A program made the position numbers and the translations under genes. From the NCBI GenBank assembly GCA_903840165.1, contig CAIMEY010000010.1, positions 22,331 to 86,330 on the forward strand: a stretch of DNA of 64,000 nt, written 5' to 3'. Each line of letters begins with the position of its first letter. The stretch's first letter is position 1. The notes beneath the pieces were generated by a model. The model was not told the origin of the DNA and ran no database searches. It was given only the letters and a program-made list of their open reading frames with translations. Positions 17,254 to 26,042 of this stretch are shown here, one piece after another. Source of the DNA: an uncultured Myxococcales bacterium. Lineage in GTDB: Bacteria; Myxococcota_A; UBA9042.

Positions 17254-18795
17254 CTAGCCCCTCTTGGTCGGCTGGAAGGCCCACATCTTAAAGACATTGA
17301 TATCGCGGCCGGCGGTCACGGGCTTGAGCTTGAGGCGCAGTCCCACTTCGCGAACGTTCTCGGCAGGCACCACGTAAACCCAGTTCCGCCAACGGAATTT
17401 CCGGTCACTGCCGGCGCAGATGCAGTTGGCCAGACGGCGGTCGTTGGCTTCGACCTCGGCCTCCCAATCGCCGTAGACGTAGTCCATGCGCCAGACGACG
17501 TAGACGTCCTTGCCCGGCTCGACGTTCTTGAGCTCAAACTCCAGCTGGCCGCCCTCAAACGCCGTGCCCGCATCCTCGACGACAACACCGTCAGGATACT
17601 TGAGCTTTTGCCGAGTCCGGTACTTGTCGCGCTCGCCGGTGATGCGCCAGACGTGCAACTTTTCGCTGTCCGGGTCGATGGGGTCAATCATGTCAATGAG
17701 GGTCATGTCCTGGCCCTCAATGTTCATCTGGTCCTGGAAGGGCGCCGAGCGAACCTTAATGTTTTCAATGACCGCATTGGTGTCGGTCATCTTGACTTCC
17801 AGCTTCTTGACCGGCTTCTTGTCCTTCAAGAACATGGTTTCCATGAACTTGTAGCACTCGTTCTGGTAGTTCATCAGCCCGCTGAGGAATTCCAGACTGA
17901 AATGGCGCTCTTCAAACTTCTGCAGCGAAATCTCGACATGTTTCTTGTAGTTGGCGAAGTCCCGTTGGCTGGAAACCGCCGGCACATTGGTCTCGATTTC
18001 CTGAATCAGCGTCCATTGGTGATTGAGGATGATGAGGTACAGGCTGAAAATATTGCGTAAATCCACAAGCTGGGCGTGGATCAGCATTTCGAGCGTTACA
18101 AACGCGTGCAGCACGTCCGAAGCCGGCAAAATCCGCATGGTATGGTAGAGATAGGTGTAGACCGCCTTGCTGCGGCGAATCATCTCGGCCAAATCCCACA
18201 ACGTCGACGGGCTGATAAACGAACCGACGATGCCGCCCACCGGCACAAAGCGCAGGTCGATTTCATTGGGCTGCGGATTGAAAGGGTCCTTGGCGTCAGT
18301 GATCCGCTTGACATCCTTGGTCAAAGCCACGCGGCACAGTTCCACTTCGGCTTGCAGGTCGGGCTCGGTGATGATCCACTCGACCTTGGCGGACTCGGTC
18401 ACGCGGCGGTGACCCTTGAAGTCCAGGTTTTCCTTGTAGGAAATAAAGTCTGTAAATTCCTCCAGATAGCGAACTACCAAGTAAGCCGTTGTCGGCAACT
18501 TGAAATCCGAAGGATTGAGCTGCTTGATTTCCGGCTCCCACAGGAAGATGTCATTGCCTTGCCCATCAATGGCATAGCCCGACTGCACTTCCACCGCCAG
18601 TTCGCCGCGCCCACGGCCCGACACGCGCAGCCCCCCCAAGGCGTGGGGCACCAGGCCCGGCCCGTGCATCATGCGGTTGTGCAGCTTGCGCTTAGCCGTG
18701 TGGTACATTTCGCCATCATTCCAATCCTTTTCCGTCGTGCGGAAACCGCGGAAGAAGTTCAGGCGTTTGTAGTTGCGTTCGGTGATCTCAGCCAT
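17254..18795 (-). CDS. CIS baseplate/adaptor protein, TssK-like (last gene of operon)
   Basis: 513 residues. The N-terminus (RLNFFRGFRTTEKDWNDGEMY, then HNRMMHGPGLV) resembles the opening of TssK-type or fibre-adaptor proteins and of uncharacterised proteins I associate with other CIS loci. Residues ~70-200 look like a beta-rich shell. Residues ~210-340 are strongly helical (bundle with SLQKFEERHFSLEFL), and the C-terminal ~150 residues are a separate beta domain (WRMDYVYGDWEAEVEAN, RWRNWVYVVPAENV). By position it should connect baseplate to fibres or to the envelope. The family call is by pattern only. Last gene before the terminator; 202 bases separate it from the gene upstream. Confidence 0.55.
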   Translation of the reverse strand: MAEITERNYKRLNFFRGFRTTEKDWNDGEMYHTAKRKLHNRMMHGPGLVPHALGGLRVSGRGRGELAVEVQSGYAIDGQGNDIFLWEPEIKQLNPSDFKLPTTAYLVVRYLEEFTDFISYKENLDFKGHRRVTESAKVEWIITEPDLQAEVELCRVALTKDVKRITDAKDPFNPQPNEIDLRFVPVGGIVGSFISPSTLWDLAEMIRRSKAVYTYLYHTMRILPASDVLHAFVTLEMLIHAQLVDLRNIFSLYLIILNHQWTLIQEIETNVPAVSSQRDFANYKKHVEISLQKFEERHFSLEFLSGLMNYQNECYKFMETMFLKDKKPVKKLEVKMTDTNAVIENIKVRSAPFQDQMNIEGQDMTLIDMIDPIDPDSEKLHVWRITGERDKYRTRQKLKYPDGVVVEDAGTAFEGGQLEFELKNVEPGKDVYVVWRMDYVYGDWEAEVEANDRRLANCICAGSDRKFRWRNWVYVVPAENVREVGLRLKLKPVTAGRDINVFKMWAFQPTKRG

Positions 18796-18997
18796 GACGT
18801 AGATTCCTTGGGAGCATGGTTACCACCCGGGCGGGCGGGCTTGTGCGGGCAGTTGCGTCCTGCAACCGCCAGATAGGGAACACTTTTTGCGACCGCTGGT
18901 CCAACCGGACCGGGTCCTGGGATCTTTGGGTAAGCCGCGTTTTCGCTCGCATTTCAAGAAGATGCGCAATCTCCTTGCAGACGCCAGCATGTAGGCC

Positions 18998-19903
18998 TTA
19001 GGCCGGGCTGTCGTCCTCGAGCAACGGGTCTTCGCCAATGGTCATAAACGGAGAAGAATCGTAGCTCTGCTCTTGCTGCTCAAAAGTCAAAAAGTAGTTG
19101 GTGTGCGCGGGCTTTTCAGCCTGGATGACCCGGTGAATGCGAATGATTTGGTCATCGGTCAAGGCGTTATCCGCCATCGGCAAATGCACGACAAAGCAAT
19201 GGGCAAAGTCCATGGGCGGCAAAATGGTAGTCGAAACACCGATTTCGCCTGTGATGCCAACACGGAAGGGCTCAAAGGGCCAATCATTCTCGCGGATTTC
19301 CGGACGCACGCCGACATACATTTCGAGCAGCGCCGTCAAGGCCGCACGCGTACCGCGAATGCTGTACAAGGTCGGGGCAAAACGTAGCCATTTCCGCTTC
19401 TTTTCTTCGGGCCAATCCGGGTCCAAATGCAGGGCGATCCAACTGGCCAGCCAGTCCAGAAAGCGTGGGTCCGTCTCCAAGGGCCGAAACAGCTGAGGCA
19501 TTCGGTCCACCACTTGGGTGACCTTGTCATTCAACTGCTGGAAAATCCATAGGTATTCATGGAGGATGTGGTTGTCGCCACTGGTCTGTTCTTGGAACAG
19601 CTGGGGCAGAAAGCGCACCCAACTCTGCTTAGCGACAGACAATTCGCAAACGGTCGTCCCATCGACCAGTTGGCCGCGAATCGGCGTCTGGCCGACAACG
19701 TGACCTTCGAGCGCATAGGCCTGCATGTAGCGCGGCACGGGCGGCGCAAATCCGGCTTGTTCAAGGACAATGCAGGCATCGCGGTAGGGCATACCGGTCA
19801 GTTCGGGCACCACCAGCTTGCGCACGCGTTGACCACCACGCGGCGGATTGCCGGGCGGATTGCCTGAATTCGCGCGTGAAGCCATGAGGTTACGATCGAC
19901 CAT
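18998..19903 (-). CDS. Tail protein I (Afp12-like baseplate wedge) with N-terminal PASTA domain
   Basis: 301 residues. Residues ~28-92 form a PASTA domain: VPELTGMPYRDACIVLEQAGF, then GHVVGQTPIRGQLVDG, then V-x-L-S-V-like ending. Residues ~95-300 are the phage tail protein I / eCIS wedge domain (RFLPQLFQEQ, LDWLASWIALHLDPDWPEEK, SIRGTRAALTALLEMY). PASTA domains normally bind peptidoglycan stem peptides in Ser/Thr kinases and PBPs, so this baseplate component may touch the cell wall. It follows the baseplate J-like gene by 54 bases. The start is taken at 19903; an ATG six codons in is possible. Confidence 0.82.
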   Translation of the reverse strand: MVDRNLMASRANSGNPPGNPPRGGQRVRKLVVPELTGMPYRDACIVLEQAGFAPPVPRYMQAYALEGHVVGQTPIRGQLVDGTTVCELSVAKQSWVRFLPQLFQEQTSGDNHILHEYLWIFQQLNDKVTQVVDRMPQLFRPLETDPRFLDWLASWIALHLDPDWPEEKKRKWLRFAPTLYSIRGTRAALTALLEMYVGVRPEIRENDWPFEPFRVGITGEIGVSTTILPPMDFAHCFVVHLPMADNALTDDQIIRIHRVIQAEKPAHTNYFLTFEQQEQSYDSSPFMTIGEDPLLEDDSPA

Positions 19904-19957
19904 ACTCGAATTCCACCTTGACTGCTTGGGCCGCCCCTTTGCGGGCAGCCGAGGGCC

Positions 19958-22957
19958 TTACACGATGCGCTCGTGGGCTTTTTCAACCGTCTCGACACGG
20001 ACGCAATGGACCAGTTCGCCCGCACCCACCTTGAATTGTTCGACTTCTATCTTGGTCGACTCATCGATGAGGCGCACGCGGTCGACAAAATCGACCCCGG
20101 GCACGTCTTCGATCACATGGTACAGATCGACGCGGTAGACCGGACGACCAAATGGCCAACCTTTTCCGTCCCTTCCGCCCTTGAGCGGGTGCAGGAACAG
20201 GCGCACACGGCGCTCGATCTCGCGCTTGACACGTTCGCTGCCAGCCGACTGAAGCACAATAATTTCAACTTGAACCGACAGTTCGCGGAAGGTCGGCCTC
20301 TGCACATTGAGGATGGTCGCCAGCAGCTTGCGGTCGGCCAAATGGTTGCGAACCTTGCGCAGTAGCTCGGTCGAAGGGATCGGCTTGTCCATGAAATCAG
20401 GATGCGTTTCCGCAACTTTGGGCACAATCACCACGGTGACTTCGCCCTCGCGTTCATGGGTCGGCAGGGCGCAGACGCGGGCCACGGAGTTCGACGATTC
20501 GATCGCCAACCACTCAAAATCTTCAGCAGTTACAGCACGAGACTTGGCCTTGAGCGAGTGAGGACCGCGCCGCTTGGCCTCCTCAATCGTTTCCAGGTTG
20601 CAGCCGCCCGATGCTGCAAAAATGTTGCGAACGGCTTCGACGTAAGGAACCCCTTGCAACAACACGGTAATGCTGTCCGGAGGAACGTTGCCTTCTTCGC
20701 CGCCGCCCACTTGGTAGCGCTTACAGAGGATGTTGCGGTCGCCCTTGGCCGGCACCAGGCCATGGATGCCGTCGCCAAAGCGAATTTCGCTGGTGACCAC
20801 GTCCTTGATGTAGTGGCGGTCGGCCGGCGTCGATTCGTACAGACTTTCGACTTCCTTCCAACGCACCAAAACGCCTTCATTTTCAGGATCATCTAGCAGG
20901 TAGCGTTCGCCATGTGCAGCTTCGAGCGCTGCCAAATCCGGTCCGGGCGGTCGTTCCCGTTCACGCACCCAGATTTCCTGGCCCGGCAGAATGGGACCGC
21001 GAGGAAACTTGAAGTTTTGATTGGGCAATCCCTTGGAGGAGCCGATAATCGTGTCGCCGTAGGTCGTCACGTTGCTGGCATAGACCGAGTTGAGCTGGAC
21101 GTTGCGCAGCATCGGTGGTTCATCATAACCCCCGAATTCTAAACGAGCCCTCAGCCAATACAGGTTTTCGCCATAGCGCTTGTTGCTGCGGTGGTCCTTG
21201 GGACCGACAAATTCGACAAAGCCTGACTGCGTAAAGCCATAGGTTTGGTCGCGCGCCACCAAGTTGGACCACTCCTTGCCGTTCCAAAACTCCCAGGTGA
21301 TGACCTGTTCTGCGTTGAGTTGACTAAGGATTTTCGACGTTTGCCCCTGCACCGCACGGATCTGCCGCCCGGGACCGTCGGCTTCGGCGATCTCGAAATA
21401 CAGCTGATTGCGCTCGTTGGGGAACGGGTCGCGAAAGCCCAGGTAAAGCGTCGGACTTTCTTCAGAAATCGGCAGAAACGGCTGCCACGGCTTCATTTCC
21501 TCGCTGGCGATAACCGTGTAGTCTGTGTAAACAAAGTCATTGTAAGCAATAACTTTTTCAAAGGGATGATCGATTTCGACAAAGCGCAGGCTGATGGACT
21601 TCAGGGTCGGCGGCTTGAGCGGGCGCGGATCCTTCCAAACCCATTTGTCATTCTCGAGTTCATAGCTGCCGGCCAGACCGAAGTCGCCTCGCTCAATGCG
21701 GGCGCGAACCCAATGGCCTTCTTTGCCATTGACTTCAAGGGCTTTCATGTCGCGCGGCCTCTTGAATCCGACAAAGCCGCTCTGCGTCAGGCACGCAGTG
21801 TCATCGCGGAATTCCAGACCGGGATCTTCTTCATCATAGTCGCCGATACCGTTTCTTCCTAGCAATTTCCAGCGCTTACCATTCCAATATTCCCAGCCGA
21901 CCACCAGTTCGGGCGAAGGCACGGGCGCGGGCACCACCGAAACGTCGGCCAGTTCGATGTCGATGCGGATGTCGGCGTCTGGATGGCCCAAAACGCTGTC
22001 GCATTGCAGGTATAGCGCATGGTCCAGGGCCGGATCGCGACCAAAGGGCTGGAAATTGCGGTCCAGGTCGATCTTGAGGAAAGTCCCTGCCTGCAAAGCG
22101 GAAAGCGCCGTCTCTGGCCTTTCCCCGTCGCCGGTCAGTTCTAGGCGCATCTTGATGAGGTCGACCAGGGTCTGCTCGACAGCCAGGGGCACTTCAGCCA
22201 AACGACCGCGCAGAAATAACCCTGTACTTTCGCCGATTGTGGTCGCCGCCATCGTCGGCGGGCCCATGAGCGCCAGTTGATCCGCTTCAGTTTCCAAAGA
22301 CGGACTGACCAGTTCACGCCAGCGCTCGCCGTCGAAATATTCCCATTCCAGCATCCGCACTAGGGACTGCGCGACATCGGCAATCGTGGTGGTACGGATG
22401 GTCAGAATCGAGCTTTCATTGAATGCTTCTAGGCGGTTATCACCGACGTACAGAAAGCGCTCGACACTGCGCACGCCCGCCCACAGGGGCACGCCCTCGC
22501 GCCGACGCCCGAGCAGACCGGTATTATCCGCAAACGTATCATGGTGTTGGCTCATACATTTGAGCAGGTCGTTGTTGGTCACCACGACGTCGTTTTCGGT
22601 CTCAAACGTCGCAAAAGTGCCATCTTGCGCGGGCTTAGTCCCGACGCGCGTGCTCGCCGGCACATCGACCTTGTCGGCCTTGGGGTTGATCGTGAACTTG
22701 AGCACCGTGCGCGCCGGTTGCGGCGGCGTCAGACTAATGCCCATCAGCTCAAGGAAGGCGAGAAAGTTCTTGTCCGGCACGCGGTTGAGCCGGTACAGCG
22801 TCATTTCCGTCATCCAGGCAAACAGCTCAATGAGCGTAATGCCCGGGTCGGCGCGATTGTGGTTGGTCCACTCCGGACAATATTGCGGAATCAGGCGGAT
22901 CGCCTCTTGGACGATGTCCTCAAAGCTGCGATCGTCGAGATTCGGAGTAGGAATCAT
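19958..22957 (-). CDS. Baseplate J-like assembly protein (Afp11-like)
   Basis: 999 residues. The N-terminus (LDDRSFEDIVQEAIRLIP, DPGITLIELFAWM, YRLNRVPDKNFLAFLELMG) and the C-terminal third (VTAEDFEWLAIESS, PHPLKGGRDGKGWPFGRPVY-type ending) are the hallmarks of 'putative baseplate assembly protein' in eCIS and related tails. In between are three insertions carrying the motif W-E-(Y/F)-(W/F)-(N/D)-G-(K/E)-x-W at about residues 205, 350 and 560, probably repeated beta-sandwich modules displayed at the baseplate rim. It forms the wedge with gp25 and tail protein I, whose genes flank it. Confidence 0.88.
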   Translation of the reverse strand: MIPTPNLDDRSFEDIVQEAIRLIPQYCPEWTNHNRADPGITLIELFAWMTEMTLYRLNRVPDKNFLAFLELMGISLTPPQPARTVLKFTINPKADKVDVPASTRVGTKPAQDGTFATFETENDVVVTNNDLLKCMSQHHDTFADNTGLLGRRREGVPLWAGVRSVERFLYVGDNRLEAFNESSILTIRTTTIADVAQSLVRMLEWEYFDGERWRELVSPSLETEADQLALMGPPTMAATTIGESTGLFLRGRLAEVPLAVEQTLVDLIKMRLELTGDGERPETALSALQAGTFLKIDLDRNFQPFGRDPALDHALYLQCDSVLGHPDADIRIDIELADVSVVPAPVPSPELVVGWEYWNGKRWKLLGRNGIGDYDEEDPGLEFRDDTACLTQSGFVGFKRPRDMKALEVNGKEGHWVRARIERGDFGLAGSYELENDKWVWKDPRPLKPPTLKSISLRFVEIDHPFEKVIAYNDFVYTDYTVIASEEMKPWQPFLPISEESPTLYLGFRDPFPNERNQLYFEIAEADGPGRQIRAVQGQTSKILSQLNAEQVITWEFWNGKEWSNLVARDQTYGFTQSGFVEFVGPKDHRSNKRYGENLYWLRARLEFGGYDEPPMLRNVQLNSVYASNVTTYGDTIIGSSKGLPNQNFKFPRGPILPGQEIWVRERERPPGPDLAALEAAHGERYLLDDPENEGVLVRWKEVESLYESTPADRHYIKDVVTSEIRFGDGIHGLVPAKGDRNILCKRYQVGGGEEGNVPPDSITVLLQGVPYVEAVRNIFAASGGCNLETIEEAKRRGPHSLKAKSRAVTAEDFEWLAIESSNSVARVCALPTHEREGEVTVVIVPKVAETHPDFMDKPIPSTELLRKVRNHLADRKLLATILNVQRPTFRELSVQVEIIVLQSAGSERVKREIERRVRLFLHPLKGGRDGKGWPFGRPVYRVDLYHVIEDVPGVDFVDRVRLIDESTKIEVEQFKVGAGELVHCVRVETVEKAHERIV

Positions 22958-23050
22958 CAGTTGCCTCAGAAAGGAGCGTTGCGAAACTCGCGGATTCTAC
23001 TGCGCCTGCTTCAAACGCGCGCCAAAGAGCCTAAGCCCGGCTAGGCGACC

Positions 23051-23452
23051 CTACAGGTCTTGTTCCCGGCGTAAGTAGAACGGATACACGAAGTTACGAT
23101 CCACGTTGGTGGAAATGATCTTGTAGTTGACCTCGACCATCATGATCGACTCATCGTCGACTTCCGGCGCGGCCCGCACATCGATATTGGCAATGCGAGG
23201 TTCCCATTTTTGCAGCGCTTCTTTGACATAGAAGGCCACTAGGCCGCAGGTCGAAGGCGAATTGGGATGGAATACGAAGTCATGAATACGACAGCCGAAA
23301 CTCGGCCGCATCACCCGCTCGCCGACCGCTGTGCCGATGATGCATTGCACGGACTCTTCGATGTTGTCAGCGCCCTCAGACATAGCCATGCCGCCGACTG
23401 CATTGATTTGCATCGGGAACTTCAGGCCACGACCGAGAAAACTGCGCACCAT
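23051..23452 (-). CDS. gpW/gp25-like baseplate protein (Afp9-like)
   Basis: 133 residues, full length for the family. FLGRGLKFPMQIN at the start, then EESVQCIIGTAVGERVMRPSFGC and a C-terminal strand with VNYKIISTN are typical. In T4, gp25 nucleates sheath polymerisation on the baseplate; in eCIS it is Afp9. The N-terminal FLGRG motif supports the ATG at 23452. It lies between the zinc-ribbon gene and the baseplate J gene. Confidence 0.9.
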   Translation of the reverse strand: MVRSFLGRGLKFPMQINAVGGMAMSEGADNIEESVQCIIGTAVGERVMRPSFGCRIHDFVFHPNSPSTCGLVAFYVKEALQKWEPRIANIDVRAAPEVDDESIMMVEVNYKIISTNVDRNFVYPFYLRREQDL

Positions 23453-23483
23453 CGCTACCCCACCAAGGACCGGTTTTCAGCCC

Positions 23484-23744
23484 CTAGCCGAATGGACTCT
23501 GCACCTTGCCGCGCCCGGCGTAGGCGACGTAATCGTCATCGCTGTTACCCAGCAACCCCTCAAATTGCAAGCCACATTGCGGGCATTGCAGCTTGATCCA
23601 GCCCTGATCACCTTCTTCGACCGCCAAATCGCCGCGCTCGCACACTGGACAGCGCAGATTCTCGGTGCGTCCGGACGCCGCGGACGTCAAAACGTCCTGC
23701 AACATCAAGAGCAATTCTTCCTGGTCAAAGTCACTGGGGCGCAT
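23484..23744 (-). CDS. Small zinc-ribbon protein in the CIS operon
   Basis: 86 residues from the ATG at 23744. Two CxxC knuckles 19 residues apart (CPVC at ~32 and CPQC at ~54) make a zinc ribbon. It is preceded by an acidic, Leu-rich helix (DFDQEELLLMLQDVL). The longer open frame upstream is not protein-like. It lies 31 bases before gp25 and follows the spike gene, near the position where other loci carry the PAAR tip gene, but it has no PAAR signature. Function unknown; a structural or assembly role in the baseplate is inferred from position only. Confidence 0.65.
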   Translation of the reverse strand: MRPSDFDQEELLLMLQDVLTSAASGRTENLRCPVCERGDLAVEEGDQGWIKLQCPQCGLQFEGLLGNSDDDYVAYAGRGKVQSPFG

Positions 23745-24097
23745 GGCGATGCCTTTAGCTGGACAGAGCGACCCAGCGATACTAGCGGGCATCCCGTGCG
23801 TGTCAACGGCAGCGCAACGCATACGTACGCAAGGCAGGGAGTGGCTCCCGTGCTGCACGCGGTTTCTTGCCTGATTTTGATGAGTTATAGGAAGGGCGAA
23901 CCAGCTTTGCGCCGCCACCGTTGTCGCCGCACCGATCGCCGCCCTCTGGGGCAAGAGCCGTCGAGGCCAAGGATGCGACACGCGGTGCGCCGATCGAATC
24001 GCGCTTAGTTGACGGAGGGGGGGACCGCGCTTAGCCTTTCAGAACGCAGACTCAAAGCGCAGGCAAGCCCAGCGCGGGTAAGAAAAGCCCTTTATTT
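23745..24097. other. Gap inside the CIS operon
   Basis: 353 bases between the spike gene and the zinc-ribbon gene. I find no gene for a PAAR or needle-tip protein in any minus-strand frame. It may hold an internal promoter or be a decayed gene. Confidence 0.4.
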
Positions 24098-25255
24098 CTA
24101 GGCCTTACCCTTAGCGTTGCGGGCAAAGGCAACCGTGGTGCGATAGCCTTCCTCAGGACGATAGGTATGGGTCGCTGAGGTAATGAGGTACTTGCCGCTG
24201 AAATTTTTGCCAAAATCGGTAAATTCGATGGTCTTGCCCGGCAGCAACTTGGGGTTGCCCTTGAGGGTCACTTCGCCGGTCAGGAAGTCCATGGAAAACT
24301 GGTCAAAAAGCGCCTGGGCCAAGGCCTTGGCCTCTTCGGTCGTGCTGACGGCTTGGTCCATGACCACGTACTTTCGCCCTGCTGACGCGGACTTGTAGAG
24401 CGCCGTGCCGGTCTCCGCGTGGCCCTTACTGCCTTCGCCGAAGTCGTAGGTGCTCGAGGTCACCTTCTGCACGATATTCTTCTTCTTTTCCGGGTCCCAG
24501 CCGCGAACTTCCACAGCCGCGTACTGCTGAACGGTGGACAGGCGGAACGCTGCGTGCAGAATCAAGCTGCCTTCCTCATCCCCCGCAACTGCGCGATCGC
24601 GGGCGATTTTCATCACCGGCTCGCCCTTAGGATCGGCTTTGGCGAAGTTGACCTTGGTGTCCCCCTCGGGATCCGCCTTGAGCTCGAGGCTGGCACCGAT
24701 GGCGCGCAAGAACTCGAAATCACTCATGTTCAACTGAGGAATGTACTTCAGCTTGACCTGACTTGCATCGACCTTGCTCGCGGCCAAACCGTCTTGCTGC
24801 TTGCCAACCTGAGATTGTGATTGGCCAATCACGTCCTTGACTGCGTTGGTTGGCGTTTGACTGGCATCGAGCCCGTCGCCCCAAGTCTTCGAGCGCTGCC
24901 CGCGGGTTAGGCGATGCAGCTTGTGGTAGCCAGAAATCGTTGTGTGATAGCCGGTTTCCACGTCAAAAGACGGTTCAATGTAGCTGATCTCACCGATGCA
25001 GAGCACTTCGCTCTGCTCAAGACCCAAAGAAATCTCGACAGGGTCGCCCGGCTTGAACGAATCCAAAAGATTCAGCTTTTCCAGCTTCATCATGTCGTAT
25101 TCGACGCTGAACATGTCGGGGTTGTCCAGGCGCAAGTCCACCGTCACACACAGAATGCCTTCGCCGCCGCGGGTGTCGATCTTGTCGCCACCGTCGGTCG
25201 GAATCTGCATGTCTTTGTTAATTTTGACGGAGATGGATGGTGTAAACTTGTCCAT
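24098..25255 (-). CDS. gpD/VgrG-like spike hub protein (Afp8-like)
   Basis: 385 residues. It matches the phage late control gene D / VgrG gp27-like part: an N-terminal beta domain, the LNMSDFEFLRAIGASL segment, and a C-terminal strand-turn-strand with GKYLITSATHTYRPEEGY. Length corresponds to the hub without a long C-terminal OB-fold plus triple-helical needle, so a separate needle or tip would be expected; none is seen nearby. It forms the central hub on which tube and needle sit. Preceded by the LysM gene (118 bases). Confidence 0.85.
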   Translation of the reverse strand: MDKFTPSISVKINKDMQIPTDGGDKIDTRGGEGILCVTVDLRLDNPDMFSVEYDMMKLEKLNLLDSFKPGDPVEISLGLEQSEVLCIGEISYIEPSFDVETGYHTTISGYHKLHRLTRGQRSKTWGDGLDASQTPTNAVKDVIGQSQSQVGKQQDGLAASKVDASQVKLKYIPQLNMSDFEFLRAIGASLELKADPEGDTKVNFAKADPKGEPVMKIARDRAVAGDEEGSLILHAAFRLSTVQQYAAVEVRGWDPEKKKNIVQKVTSSTYDFGEGSKGHAETGTALYKSASAGRKYVVMDQAVSTTEEAKALAQALFDQFSMDFLTGEVTLKGNPKLLPGKTIEFTDFGKNFSGKYLITSATHTYRPEEGYRTTVAFARNAKGKA

Positions 25256-25373
25256 CTGCTCGGCTCCTCAGCCCCGGCTGGGCTCGGTCGTGGATTCGGG
25301 TCGGCGAGCGACCGCGGGCGTGGCCCAAAGGCCCAGTGCTCGGCCGGAATTGCCGAGCGCACCGCACAGCAAC

Positions 25374-26042
25374 TCAGCGCAAGATTGGCGGAATCAGCAA
25401 GCGCCGCCCGGGTTCCAGGCTCAGCGGATCGTCGATGCCGTTGGCCTGGGCGATGCGCCGCCATTGCCCCGGATCGTCGTATTCCGCAGCGGCCAAGCTC
25501 TGCAGTGAGTCGCTCCGGCCCACCAAGCGCACGTGCGCCGTGTCCGGGCTGCCCTTGTCCTGCTTGGTCGGCGCCTCGGTCAGGCTCAACTTGCAGGTGC
25601 AGCGAACGGGCGTGCCATCGGGCAGGAACATCGTGTAATTGGTGTCCAATCCGGTGACAAAGTAGACGCCGGCGTGGATTTCCGACTTCTTGTCGCCCCA
25701 CACCGCGCCCCAGTGAAACATGACCAGCGGCGGCCGGTGCAGGCTTGAATCCACCTTAAGCAGAAGTTCTAGCCGCGACACGTACTTGGCGTAGACGTCC
25801 TCGCGGGCATCAAAGCCGTCGAACAGGATCTCGCCGAACTCGATCATGGTCGAGTTGCCGGTGGTGAACTGCAGGGCCGGCGCATTTTGCCCAGCCTGCT
25901 TGTTCTCCTTGGGTTTGATGGTCTTGGACACCCGGACTGCCTCCGGGTTGAACATGAAATCCACCTTGAACCCGGCAAATCCTGCGGACTTCCCTTTGTC
26001 GTCGGCATGGACGACGATCATGGCGTGCTGCAGATTACCCAT
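25374..26042 (-). CDS. LysM-containing baseplate hub protein (Afp7-like)
   Basis: 222 residues. The N-terminal ~150 residues are a beta domain beginning DFMFNPEAV-type (here VDFMFNPEAVRVSK), shared by eCIS/phage hub proteins. The C-terminal ~60 residues are a LysM motif (DSLQSLAAAEYDDPGQWRRI, then ANGIDDP and PGRRLLIPP). In Afp/PVC this protein joins tube to spike. Its start overlaps the stop of the giant upstream gene by eight bases, so translation is coupled. Confidence 0.87.
   Translation of the reverse strand: MGNLQHAMIVVHADDKGKSAGFAGFKVDFMFNPEAVRVSKTIKPKENKQAGQNAPALQFTTGNSTMIEFGEILFDGFDAREDVYAKYVSRLELLLKVDSSLHRPPLVMFHWGAVWGDKKSEIHAGVYFVTGLDTNYTMFLPDGTPVRCTCKLSLTEAPTKQDKGSPDTAHVRLVGRSDSLQSLAAAEYDDPGQWRRIAQANGIDDPLSLEPGRRLLIPPILR

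Noticed and set aside
17038..18060. 340-codon plus-strand open frame
   Set aside because: It lies fully opposite the TssK-like CIS gene and has no ribosome site or domain-like pattern; it is an antisense shadow in GC-rich sequence.
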